A stretch of 64,000 nucleotides of DNA from positions 1 through 64,000 of the forward strand of contig CAZHHX010000003.1 in NCBI GenBank assembly GCA_964532465.1. Reading direction: 5' to 3'. The notes below the pieces were generated by a model. It was not told the DNA's origin. It ran no database searches and saw only the letters and a list, made by a program, of their open reading frames with translations. This DNA is from JAPLKB01 sp964532465 (GTDB lineage Bacteria > Desulfobacterota > Syntrophorhabdia > Syntrophorhabdales > Syntrophorhabdaceae). Position 1 is the first letter of the stretch, and each line of letters starts with the position of its first letter. The position numbers and the translations under genes are program-made. Positions 9,181 through 17,760 of this stretch are shown piece by piece.

Positions 9181-9408
9181 CTATCCCCTTAGGCACTGAC
9201 AACTTCCTGTAACAGCATTTGTCAAAAATAAGTAATTTGTACTGTGTTGCAATTGGCAATTACTAACAAGGTACTTATTATAGAGTTTTTATTCATGAAA
9301 ACGGTACGTTCGTATTGATAGTTTGTTTTCTCTGCGTTATGCTTAGAATATGCTGAAAATCAGATCCCTTCAACCTGTGTGCAATATATCTTGTCTTCGA
9401 TTCCGCAG

Positions 9409-12400
9409 ATGAGGACAATCAGAAGCAGATCTGGGATTCCTGTGTTTCTTCTTGTTATATTCTCAGTTGTTTTTGTGATCGCCTGCTTGATTATCCCCGT
9501 ACACGCCGACCAGTCACAAAGTTTCGTTTGGGTGGCGGACACCCGGGGCGATGCCAATAACGATCTTATAAGCACGAATATTCTCACCCCAATTGTGGAC
9601 AGCATCCTCGCTATGAGCGTAAAACCCAAGGTGGTGATCTTCGGCGGCGACGCTGCTTACCGGGGCGGCTACGACACCGGCGTGACCAATCTGACAAAGT
9701 TCAAAGAAGTGTTCACGGATCGCTTTACAGCCGCAGGCATCCCTTCGGCCTTCGCCGTGGGCAACCATGAACTCTATACAATGCATCATGCTCCTAATCT
9801 CGCCGATCAAGCACTGCAAAGGCAGCAAGATGTCCAAAAATACTTTAATGGCACAGACTTGCTAACTATACAGAAACAGAATGTTCCTGGCCACGCCGAG
9901 CTCAATAATTTGGCCTTATCATTCCATATTGGTAATTCACTCTTCATCATTGCTGACAGCTTTTACGCCACTACAAATGCCGTAGAGCCGTCATACGGCA
10001 TCAATGCGGCACAACAGACCTGGATGCAAGGCCTTTTGGCAAACAATACGGCTGCCCATACCTTTGTTCTTACCCACGTCCCGGCTTGGTCTCCCGAGAT
10101 TCCTTCGGCGAATCCCAATATGACAGATACATGGCAAACGATCACCAAATCCGGCAATGCCAACAATACAAATGCCTCGATTCTATTTGCCGGACATGAG
10201 CACATTTATTACCGGACCCTGCACGACGGCACCTACCAGGTGCTGGCCGGAACCGGCGGTGCCCCTATGGGGTGCGAAGAAGACGCCACGTCATGCGACT
10301 ACAAGGCGGTCTATCCGGGCGATGTCTATGCAGTGAGATACAACTACGCCGTCACGTCCATCAACGGCAGAGAAATCACGGTCAGCGTGTTCGACCAGAA
10401 CAATTCGTCAGTCGACAATTTTCATTTCTTCGACTATAGCGGCGCGAACAACACCACCATCACAAATACAACCAACATCGCACCGGATGGGGCCCTGCAG
10501 CAGCCTACAGGCATCCTGGCAGGCAGCAATAACACCATCACCAACAGCGCTTCCATTAGCAACGTCGTCACCGGTATAGATGCCGTGAATAATAATACCA
10601 TCACAAATTCCGGCAGCATCACTCCGTTGTCCGGGGGAAACGGCATCCATGTCTATGACAACAATTCGATAACAAATACGGCAACAGGCAGTATCACCGG
10701 AAACTCGACAGACCTGTGGGGAATACGTGTAAACACCGGAAACACGATTGTAAATAACGGTACGGTCACTGTGTCTGGAACAAACAGCATTGCATTCTTA
10801 GCGCAGGGTAATAACAATACCTTCACCAACAATGGTATACTCAGTGCATCAGGTGCAAATTCCTACGCGGCAAAGTTTCTGGGAACAGGAAATGCCCTCG
10901 TTAATTCCGGCACCATTTCCGGCAATATCTGGTTCGATGCCGGAAACAACTCCATAACCAACAATGGAACTATCGATGGTTCCGGCGGCCTCTACAAAAG
11001 TAATTCAGGAACATTGACCCTGCGTGGCCCCGCATTGTATACCGGGGGTACGTTTTTTAATGGCGGAGTTATTAATGTCACAGAAGATGCCAGTCTCGGA
11101 GCATCATCCAGCGGCCTGTTTTTTAATGGAGGTACCCTCCAGGTATCAGCAAACATGGCATCTGCCAGGAACGTGACCCTTAATTCCAGCGGCGGTACGT
11201 TCGATACCAATGGCAACACCCTGACACTTTTAGGCATCATCTCCGGTCCAGGAAGTTTTACAAAGGTGGGTGCCGGAACCATGGAACTAACCGGTGCAAA
11301 CACTTATACCGGCGGGACATACCTGAATGGCGGTACAATCAATGTTAACCAGGACACCGGCCTGGGAGCATCATCCAACGGCCTGTTTTTTAGCGGAGGA
11401 ACTCTCCAGGTATCAGCAAACATGGCATCTGCCAGGAATGTGACCCTTAATTCCAGCGGCGGTATATTTGATACAAACGGCAATACTCTGACCCTTTCGG
11501 GTGTTATTTCCGGTTCCGGGAGTCTTACGAAAGTTGGCGCCGGAACCATAGAGCTAACTGGCATAAACACTTATACCGGCGGTACGGTCTTTAATAGCGG
11601 TATAGTGAAGGCAGCGAACTGGTCCAGCATCGGCGGCAGTGCCAGTGCCCTGACCTTCGGCGGCGGCACTCTGCTGCTGGCAGGGGTTGACGTGCTACAA
11701 AGCGGTTTTGCTGTACCTGCAAACGGTGTAACCTTTAACAAAGTTTCAGGCGATCAGATGATAAATGGGGCTCTGTCAGGATCGGGTGCGGTAACTGTCA
11801 GCGGATCAGGGACCCTGACACTCTCCGGTACAAACACTTATACCGGCGGCACGTATCTCAATAGCGGGACTTTGAGCGTCAGTACAGATACTAATCTTGG
11901 CGCATCCTCCGGTATATTGGCATTCAATGGAGGCACTCTCCAACCCAGTATTCCCTTCAGTACCTCGCGAGCTATTATTGTAAACAGCGGGGGCGGCACT
12001 TTTAACAATAACGGCCAGGCTTCCAGCCTGAGCGGTTCGTTTTCCGGCAGTGGTCCCATTACGTTTGCCGGTTCTGCCGGATCGACTCTATCCGGGAACG
12101 GATCAGGCTATACAGGGCAAGCTACCGTGTCTGAGGGGCTGCTCTTTCTATCCTCAGGAGCTTCCCTTGGCGGTACGCTGACTGTTAGCCAAGGAGGCAC
12201 TGCAGGTGGTTACGGAACATTCGGCAATGTGAGCAACAACGGAACCGTGTCGCCGGGAGGGTCCATCGGTACTCTCATTATCAACGGCAATTACACCCAG
12301 ACTGTTAAGGGTACATTGAATATCGAAATGTCGGGAACAAGCAATGATCTTCTTACGATAAAGGGTACGGCCAGCCTTGGCGGTAAACTCAAGGTTCTAT

Positions 12401-13776
12401 GGTCAGGAGGATATGTCCCGGAGCCTCAGAATACCTTTACCATTCTCACCGCCTCATCAGGCATTACAGGAAAGTTCCATTCTCATCTCACCAACATCAC
12501 CCCTACAGTAATGTTTAAGCCCAAGTATAATATTCCCAATCAAGTCTATCTCATGGTTGAAAGGGATTACGCCAATGAGAACCTCCTTCCCTATTTCACT
12601 GCAAATCAGGTGGCGGTGGGTTCCATGCTGAATTCGGTGCGTAATGCAACAGCAGGTGATCTTGATACGGTTTTACACACCCTCGACGATCTCCCCACAT
12701 ATGGACAGGTAGCATACGCAATGGACCAGCTTGCCCCCAAAGGCAGTGATGCCCAATTCGGTATGGGGATAAGCAGCGCTTCTTTTCAGACAACAAATCT
12801 CTCTGAACGCTTAAGCGACCTCAGACACGGTATACGGGGAGTGAGTCTCAACGGACTATATTTTAAAAACGGGAATGGAATGCCGGTAATGCTTGCAGGT
12901 TTAAACCCGGATCTCATCGGTATGCTTCCCTCGGGAATGGATGAAAGATGGGGTTTTTTCGTAAAGGGTAATGCCGCCTATGGGAGTCAGAGAGACACAC
13001 CGGACAGGACAGGATATGACTTCACTAATACGGGTGTTACCATGGGCTCGGACTACCGTTTTACTAAAAACTTCATTGCCGGTCTTATGCTGGGGCTCAA
13101 TACCTCCAGGGCCAATGTGGATAACATGGGCAGCAAGGTAAAGATGGACGGCTATACCCTGGGGACATACGGGACCTATTATAGAAATAACTTTTATATG
13201 GACGGCAGCATAAGTTACGGCCTTGCCGACTACGACAATACAAGGCGCATTGTATTCCCCGGACTCGACCGCACAGCAACAGCATCCCCCAAAGGCAATC
13301 AGCTTACTATCTACGGAGGCACAGGCTATGATATTCACAGAAACAACTGGATCATCACCCCGAATGTATCCTTACAGTATATAAAGCTTGGGATAGACAG
13401 CTATAGCGAGAAGGGGGCTGATGCCATAAACCTCAATGTTGACAAACAGAATATTGAATCACTCCAGGGGAACATCGGGACAAGGGTATCCTATGCCTGG
13501 CAGAACGATAAGGCAGTCATCATGCCGGGAATCCGCGCCTCCTACGGATATGAGTTTTCAAGAAACAGTCAATATGTTACTTCACGGTTGGCTCAAGGGA
13601 GCTCTCCCTTCAGTATTGAAACATCATCGCCTGACAGGGGCTTCCTCTCCCTTGGAGGGGGAATCACAGTATTGACCAAAAATGATCTGTCTTTATCTGT
13701 CAGCTATGATGCCCAGATAGGCGAGGCAAGCTATATTGCCCACAGCGTCAATGCAGGTTTGAGAATAAGATTCTGA
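9409..13776 (+). CDS. Autotransporter with N-terminal metallophosphoesterase domain
   Basis: A type Va secreted protein of about 1455 residues. Signal peptide: residues 1-36 (RSRSG, hydrophobic core, VHADQ). The passenger opens with a calcineurin-like phosphoesterase: VADTRGD, FGGDAAYRGG, VGNHELY, LTHVPAW and AGHEH supply the five metal-binding blocks. Next come NNTITN-rich strands, then four autotransporter beta-strand repeats of 89 residues (TYTGGT, GTLQVSANM), and a 280-residue C-terminal beta-barrel beginning near residue 1177 (WGFFVKGNAAYGSQ) and ending VNAGLRIRF with the terminal Phe needed for outer-membrane insertion. An alternative GTG start at 9379 would add 10 residues; neither has a good ribosome site. 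Likely a surface-displayed phosphatase or nuclease. Confidence 0.88.
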   Translation: MRTIRSRSGIPVFLLVIFSVVFVIACLIIPVHADQSQSFVWVADTRGDANNDLISTNILTPIVDSILAMSVKPKVVIFGGDAAYRGGYDTGVTNLTKFKEVFTDRFTAAGIPSAFAVGNHELYTMHHAPNLADQALQRQQDVQKYFNGTDLLTIQKQNVPGHAELNNLALSFHIGNSLFIIADSFYATTNAVEPSYGINAAQQTWMQGLLANNTAAHTFVLTHVPAWSPEIPSANPNMTDTWQTITKSGNANNTNASILFAGHEHIYYRTLHDGTYQVLAGTGGAPMGCEEDATSCDYKAVYPGDVYAVRYNYAVTSINGREITVSVFDQNNSSVDNFHFFDYSGANNTTITNTTNIAPDGALQQPTGILAGSNNTITNSASISNVVTGIDAVNNNTITNSGSITPLSGGNGIHVYDNNSITNTATGSITGNSTDLWGIRVNTGNTIVNNGTVTVSGTNSIAFLAQGNNNTFTNNGILSASGANSYAAKFLGTGNALVNSGTISGNIWFDAGNNSITNNGTIDGSGGLYKSNSGTLTLRGPALYTGGTFFNGGVINVTEDASLGASSSGLFFNGGTLQVSANMASARNVTLNSSGGTFDTNGNTLTLLGIISGPGSFTKVGAGTMELTGANTYTGGTYLNGGTINVNQDTGLGASSNGLFFSGGTLQVSANMASARNVTLNSSGGIFDTNGNTLTLSGVISGSGSLTKVGAGTIELTGINTYTGGTVFNSGIVKAANWSSIGGSASALTFGGGTLLLAGVDVLQSGFAVPANGVTFNKVSGDQMINGALSGSGAVTVSGSGTLTLSGTNTYTGGTYLNSGTLSVSTDTNLGASSGILAFNGGTLQPSIPFSTSRAIIVNSGGGTFNNNGQASSLSGSFSGSGPITFAGSAGSTLSGNGSGYTGQATVSEGLLFLSSGASLGGTLTVSQGGTAGGYGTFGNVSNNGTVSPGGSIGTLIINGNYTQTVKGTLNIEMSGTSNDLLTIKGTASLGGKLKVLWSGGYVPEPQNTFTILTASSGITGKFHSHLTNITPTVMFKPKYNIPNQVYLMVERDYANENLLPYFTANQVAVGSMLNSVRNATAGDLDTVLHTLDDLPTYGQVAYAMDQLAPKGSDAQFGMGISSASFQTTNLSERLSDLRHGIRGVSLNGLYFKNGNGMPVMLAGLNPDLIGMLPSGMDERWGFFVKGNAAYGSQRDTPDRTGYDFTNTGVTMGSDYRFTKNFIAGLMLGLNTSRANVDNMGSKVKMDGYTLGTYGTYYRNNFYMDGSISYGLADYDNTRRIVFPGLDRTATASPKGNQLTIYGGTGYDIHRNNWIITPNVSLQYIKLGIDSYSEKGADAINLNVDKQNIESLQGNIGTRVSYAWQNDKAVIMPGIRASYGYEFSRNSQYVTSRLAQGSSPFSIETSSPDRGFLSLGGGITVLTKNDLSLSVSYDAQIGEASYIAHSVNAGLRIRF
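11038..12105 (+). repeat. 267-bp repeats encoding passenger beta-strands
   Basis: The TATACCGG junction recurs at 11038, 11305, 11572 and 11839, an exact 267-bp (89-codon) period. Units one and two are nearly identical over long runs of DNA, units three and four are diverged. The array encodes the stalk-like beta-helix of the autotransporter passenger. Confidence 0.85.
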
Positions 13777-14125
13777 TAATTGCATCGTAAGCCTTCTTTC
13801 AGGTCATGGACGTAAGAAGAGAATTTCAGAGCAATTGGTGCCGAATCAATTACTTGAGAATATTGAACTATTTATTATCTTCTAACATCAATCCATTAAT
13901 CTACTTTTTTTGATCCATAATGCTGTTCATAAAACCAACATTTCTTCTCGTAATTCACAATAAAATTAAAAATGTCCTATGCTCATCTTTGACAGTTGCC
14001 AAAAAATAGTTGTCCCTTCAAGAACGGGACAACGTGTTTCTATGCATAATCCTTGCCTTTGGGAAACTGCGAAGCTTGCTCCCTGAGGATTTGCAATCAC
14101 AGCCGCCGAAGGCGCTTGCTTGCTC
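13777..14125. other. Spacer with terminator for the ParB gene
   Basis: About 350 AT-rich bases between the convergent autotransporter and ParB-like genes. Apart from the minus-strand terminator at 13999-14033 I see no feature. Confidence 0.6.
13999..14033 (-). terminator. Intrinsic terminator after the ParB-like gene
   Basis: On the minus strand an 8-bp stem GTTGTCCC/GGGACAAC (14033-14026 with 14016-14009, 9-nt loop) is followed by TATTTTTTGG, a usable U-tract. It lies about 95 bases past the ParB stop codon. Confidence 0.65.
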
Positions 14126-15097
14126 TTATATCTGCGGCCTTGGTCTATCGCCCGGCTTTTTTATATTTACCGTTTCCGGGGCTTTCTGAACCTGATCTTT
14201 CATGAAAGCAACTAAAGCCAGCAGTTCATCAAGGAATGTCTGGAGGTCCGGTTTCGCGTACATCCCTGTCTTTTTTTCAAAGTATGATTTTGCGTTTTGT
14301 AAAACTGCAACCTTCTTTTTCATAGGTATGGGTTTCGATGTTGATTTCCCCCCGACTAAGACACTCGAGGGCAGGTGTTTGGCTTTTTTATAGGCGGTAA
14401 GCATCTTTTCTAATTTTGCATTGGTTACCGGCGTTTCCATTATTTCATCGAAAATAGTAAAAAAGTCGGGACTTCCAAGGTTAGCGGCGAAGATATATCC
14501 TTGGGAAACGGGCAGTTTTCCCACTGAAATTGTGTCCTGAATTTTAGAAACCAGTTTTAAGAGTGATATCGTGCGGAACAGCGTCCGCGTTGACTTCCCA
14601 GAGATTTTAGAAATGACAGACACTGTGTCTGTCATTTCCTTTGATACAGATTCAGGCTTGAGATCATAATTCATTAGTTCACTCATTACCCCGTCCAAAT
14701 TGTATACATTCCCCGGATGTTTTGCCTGAAAAAAGGCGAGTATGCCTTTGGCCTGATCTATGGGATTCAAGTCCTCCCGCTGGAGGTTCTCTATCAATTG
14801 GATGGCCAGTATTTCGTCTTTTTGTGTGACTGCATTGACAATCCTTGCCGGGATAGTTTCCATACCGAGTTTCTGGACTGCCAGGTAACGGCGTTCTCCG
14901 CAGAGGAGAAGGTATCTATCATCTTTTTGAGTTACAAGCACAGGCTCCAACACGCCCTTGTTCTTGATTGATTCCATAAGGGCTTTAAAGGACTCGCTTG
15001 TCCTGTCAATAGCCGAACGAATCTGCTCTTCAACAATAATGTTTCCCATTGGCAGGTATAGAAATTCCGGGCTTTCCGCTGTTTTCTTTGTTGTCAT
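14126..15097 (-). CDS. ParB/Spo0J-family protein
   Basis: A 323-residue ParB-like protein. Residues about 15-100 form the ParB N-terminal CTPase/nuclease-like domain with LLCGERRYLAVQKLG (the GERRxRA motif) and LIENLQREDLNPIDQA; a helix-turn-helix region with GKSTRTLFRTISLL follows, then a basic C-terminal part. Chromosomal ParB binds parS and loads SMC. No ParA is adjacent and the neighbours are not the usual gidB/parA, so this may be an accessory ParB-type DNA-binding regulator. No clear Shine-Dalgarno precedes the ATG. A large inverted repeat separates it from tilS. Confidence 0.8.
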   Translation of the reverse strand: MTTKKTAESPEFLYLPMGNIIVEEQIRSAIDRTSESFKALMESIKNKGVLEPVLVTQKDDRYLLLCGERRYLAVQKLGMETIPARIVNAVTQKDEILAIQLIENLQREDLNPIDQAKGILAFFQAKHPGNVYNLDGVMSELMNYDLKPESVSKEMTDTVSVISKISGKSTRTLFRTISLLKLVSKIQDTISVGKLPVSQGYIFAANLGSPDFFTIFDEIMETPVTNAKLEKMLTAYKKAKHLPSSVLVGGKSTSKPIPMKKKVAVLQNAKSYFEKKTGMYAKPDLQTFLDELLALVAFMKDQVQKAPETVNIKKPGDRPRPQI

Positions 15098-15105
15098 AAT
15101 TACTT

Positions 15106-15214
15106 TTTTTTAAAGGCAGTGAATAGTCGTTAGTGAATAGTGAAAAATAAATTCAGAGTCAACTCCCGTCATTCTATTCACTATTCACTATTCACTATTC
15201 ACTGCCTTTAAAAA
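15106..15214. repeat. Long imperfect inverted repeat with TTCACTA motifs
   Basis: Arms of about 38 bases (15106-15143 and 15174-15214) share TTTAAAGGCAGTGAATAG and its complement; inside the arms the 7-mer TTCACTA is iterated, four times on the right arm. The array lies between the tilS stop and the ParB start, both on the minus strand. It could be a terminator/attenuator, a ParB-type binding array, or a degenerate mobile palindromic repeat. Confidence 0.75.
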
Positions 15215-15218
15215 CCTG

Positions 15219-16610
15219 TCATGCCTCTTCCATGACAGCCTTCTTTGCCGAAACCTCCAGCACCTTTTTTGTATCTTCCGTTATCTTGCATCTTTCATCA
15301 ATCCTGTAACCGATAACCCAGATAATGTCATGGCCTGACACAAGAAGCGGTATATTGCCTCTTTCTTCTTTGGGTATCTTCTGAGATATAAAAAAATCCT
15401 TTAATTTTACAGGATTCTTCATGCCGAGGGGAACAAACCTGTCGCCGTTTAAAAAAGTTCTGACAGATAAATCCCCTGCCCTATCACTGTCAAAATGCAC
15501 AGAGTATCTGTGGGGCGAATGTGTTGTGCTTGCATCCTGCATCACATGCGAAACATTAAGTATAATGCAGAATTTTTCCAGCCGGTTTTCTCCTTCTTTT
15601 ATCGGAAATACATCTGTTATCTTCGGGGGAATCGGCTTTTTTGTAAAAATGAGCCTGTTATAAACTTTCTTTATCCTTATCCCCTGGGGCATGGCAAGCT
15701 TAAGATTGGGTTTTTCGCTTGATATGACTTTGTTTATCAGACGGGCATGTTCCCGCAAAGGAATAAAGTCCGGCTCAATCCGCGCGAATACGCTGACCAT
15801 TACCCTGAATCTTGTCTCTTCATCTATGCCTTTTAAAGCATCTATCTCAAAAGAGATATCTTCCTTCTCAATTTTTAATTCTTTTTTCAAAAACTCCCCG
15901 GCCTTGTTGCTGTAAAGATTATTAATTGCCGTAATATCCTGAAGCAGCATAATAATCTTTTCTTTAAAAAGAGGATTTATGTTTTCCATGAGGGGGATTA
16001 TCTGACTTCTGATATAATTTCTTTCGTATACAATTTTATCGTTGGAGGAATCTTTCACATACATTATTGAATGCTCTTCAACATATCGTTCTATCTCAAA
16101 ACGGTAAACATCGAGGAAGGGCCTGATTATTCTGTCTCTTTTTACAGGTATTGAGGAAAGACCTCTTACGCCTGTACCTTTTAACATCCTCAATAAAAAT
16201 GTCTCTGCCTGATCGTCAAGATTATGGGCAATAGCAATTTTATTGAAGCCATGCGCACCCAGAATCTCCTCAAAAAAAGCATACCTCAAATCCCGGCCTG
16301 CGTGCTGGAGAGAAATTTTGCGGCTTTTCGCATATCCTTTTACATCGGCCTTTTTTAAAAAGATGGGGAGAGAAAGCTTTCCCGAAAGATCTTCCGTGAA
16401 TTTTTCATCCCTGACAGATTCCTCACCCCGTAACTGGTGATTCAGGTGAGCCAGACCGATTTTAAAATCAATTTTCTTCGCTATTTCAGACAGAATATAT
16501 ACCAGAGTTGTTGAGTCTATCCCCCCTGAAACCCCGACAAGAACATTGTCTCCTGCTTCTATCAGTTTTTCTTTTTCAATTATCTTTTTGACTTTATTGA
16601 CAAGATTCAC
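15219..16610 (-). CDS. tilS: tRNA(Ile)-lysidine synthetase
   Basis: 463 residues. The N-terminal PP-loop ATPase shows VGVSGGIDSTTLVYIL, which binds and adenylates the target cytidine; LAHLNHQLRG, the HAGRDLRYAFF segment and AHNLDDQAETFLLRMLKGTG are the TilS-specific signatures. The C-terminal substrate-binding domains follow. TilS converts the wobble C of the AUA-reading tRNA-Ile to lysidine, an essential step. Cotranscribed with the FmdB-like gene 21 bp upstream and ftsH further upstream, the same tilS/ftsH neighbourhood seen in many bacteria. Confidence 0.93.
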   Translation of the reverse strand: MNLVNKVKKIIEKEKLIEAGDNVLVGVSGGIDSTTLVYILSEIAKKIDFKIGLAHLNHQLRGEESVRDEKFTEDLSGKLSLPIFLKKADVKGYAKSRKISLQHAGRDLRYAFFEEILGAHGFNKIAIAHNLDDQAETFLLRMLKGTGVRGLSSIPVKRDRIIRPFLDVYRFEIERYVEEHSIMYVKDSSNDKIVYERNYIRSQIIPLMENINPLFKEKIIMLLQDITAINNLYSNKAGEFLKKELKIEKEDISFEIDALKGIDEETRFRVMVSVFARIEPDFIPLREHARLINKVISSEKPNLKLAMPQGIRIKKVYNRLIFTKKPIPPKITDVFPIKEGENRLEKFCIILNVSHVMQDASTTHSPHRYSVHFDSDRAGDLSVRTFLNGDRFVPLGMKNPVKLKDFFISQKIPKEERGNIPLLVSGHDIIWVIGYRIDERCKITEDTKKVLEVSAKKAVMEEA

Positions 16611-16631
16611 AATTTTGCTTTATGAATTACT

Positions 16632-16862
16632 TCATCCACCATGGCAACTCGAACAGTTTGAGGAGCCGCAGCTCGCGCAGGACGATCCTGCCGCATCCAT
16701 TGATGATGAAGTATACCGGGAACCCACAGAAAATCCGAATGATGACATCTTTTTTGTCGGATTATCCGCCCCGCATGACGGACACTGCGGTTCATCATTT
16801 TTAAATACGAGAAGCTCGAATTCATTACCGCATTTATCGTATATATACTCATATATGGGCAT
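16632..16862 (-). CDS. FmdB-family zinc ribbon protein
   Basis: A 76-residue protein opening MPIYEYIYDKCGNEFELL, matching the regulatory FmdB/CxxC_CxxC_SSSS family, with a second PQCPSCGA knuckle and a Ser/Cys/Gly-rich tail (CASCGSSNCSSCHGG). In the usual family consensus the first knuckle is C-x2-C; here the first Cys is Tyr, so one zinc ligand is missing. An AAGGAGG site precedes the ATG. Overlapping frames in this stretch are shadows of it. Confidence 0.85.
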   Translation of the reverse strand: MPIYEYIYDKCGNEFELLVFKNDEPQCPSCGADNPTKKMSSFGFSVGSRYTSSSMDAAGSSCASCGSSNCSSCHGG

Positions 16863-16875
16863 GACTACTACCTCC

Positions 16876-17760
16876 TTACAACCTCTTTGCTTTTCTCATC
16901 TCTTTAGACAGATCGTCAATAAGCTTCTCCAGTACGTCCTTGTACGCATTCAAATTTTCAATATCCGCTTCCATTACGCGCGCCTGCTCAGCAAAAAGCA
17001 GGGATCTGGAGAGCTTGTTTATAAAATAAAAATGTATCGCAGAGGCATAGGTATATAAAAACAATGCTGTTTTGTTTTCCTTATCCTTCTTCAATACTTT
17101 TCTAAACAGTAAACGGGCATGATCATAATATTCACTTTTAAGATAACTCTTTGCTGCTCTTAATATTAAAGCGTCTCGTCCGTCATGATACAATTCATTC
17201 AGAATTCTTTCAAATTCCCTTTTTCCATAAATTGATACAAAAGTTTTTTCATTTTCAAGAATAAATCTCGGCAGCAGGTAATTATCTTTATACAATTCAA
17301 TTAAACTTATTAATTGGCCTATAAGCTCCATTGTCAAGGTCCTGATTTCTCTAACCCCTTCTTTAAGCCTTATTTCGGCCTTTTTTGTGAGCATTTCAAT
17401 TTCCCGCACTATTTTCTTTTCCATCACAGTCAGTGAATCGGATTCTTTATCCTGATTAGGCTGGTAATACTCAATCTGATAAAGATTTTCTCTTAATTTC
17501 ATGGCTTCGTGAAAAACATATCCTACTGTTATATCGTACAATTTCTCTTTATAATTTGCCTTGTCCGAATTTCGGAAAAGATCATGGCACATCTCTTTCA
17601 GCCTGAAAAGGCAACTGCTTCCTTTATCATCAATAAATTCCTCAATATTTGAAAAAAATAAACACCTTTCTTTAAAGAGAGCCATGCATTCTGTAAATTT
17701 GTTATGAACACATATCGATTCTTTGATCAGATCAATTTGCTTCTTTTCTATATTGGTCAT
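16876..17760 (-). CDS. Helical protein of unknown function
   Basis: About 294 residues, mostly alpha-helical and charged, with a tetratricopeptide-like C-terminal part (AAKSYLKSEYYDHARLLFRK, then KENKTALFLYTYASAIH). No catalytic motif or membrane segment is seen. I choose the ATG at 17760 because AGGTGA lies 8 nt before it; a GTG at 17772 would add 4 residues. The start overlaps the end of ftsH by 29 bp, so it is translationally coupled to ftsH and followed by the FmdB-like gene. A role linked to FtsH-dependent turnover is conjecture. Confidence 0.7.
   Translation of the reverse strand: MTNIEKKQIDLIKESICVHNKFTECMALFKERCLFFSNIEEFIDDKGSSCLFRLKEMCHDLFRNSDKANYKEKLYDITVGYVFHEAMKLRENLYQIEYYQPNQDKESDSLTVMEKKIVREIEMLTKKAEIRLKEGVREIRTLTMELIGQLISLIELYKDNYLLPRFILENEKTFVSIYGKREFERILNELYHDGRDALILRAAKSYLKSEYYDHARLLFRKVLKKDKENKTALFLYTYASAIHFYFINKLSRSLLFAEQARVMEADIENLNAYKDVLEKLIDDLSKEMRKAKRL

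Larger units (their letters stand above)
8667..9408. other. Non-coding spacer between divergent genes
   Basis: About 740 bases without a believable gene between the ABC operon (minus) and the autotransporter (plus). It holds two copies of a dispersed repeat (8971-9000 and 9109-9180) whose third relative lies inverted at 52593-52668. No clear promoter or terminator was resolved. Confidence 0.6.

Noticed and set aside
10408..12059. Several long minus-strand frames of 70-103 codons inside the autotransporter gene
   Set aside because: They follow the 267-bp repeat period of the opposite strand, lack ribosome sites, and are Pro/Val-rich translations of the beta-helix repeats.
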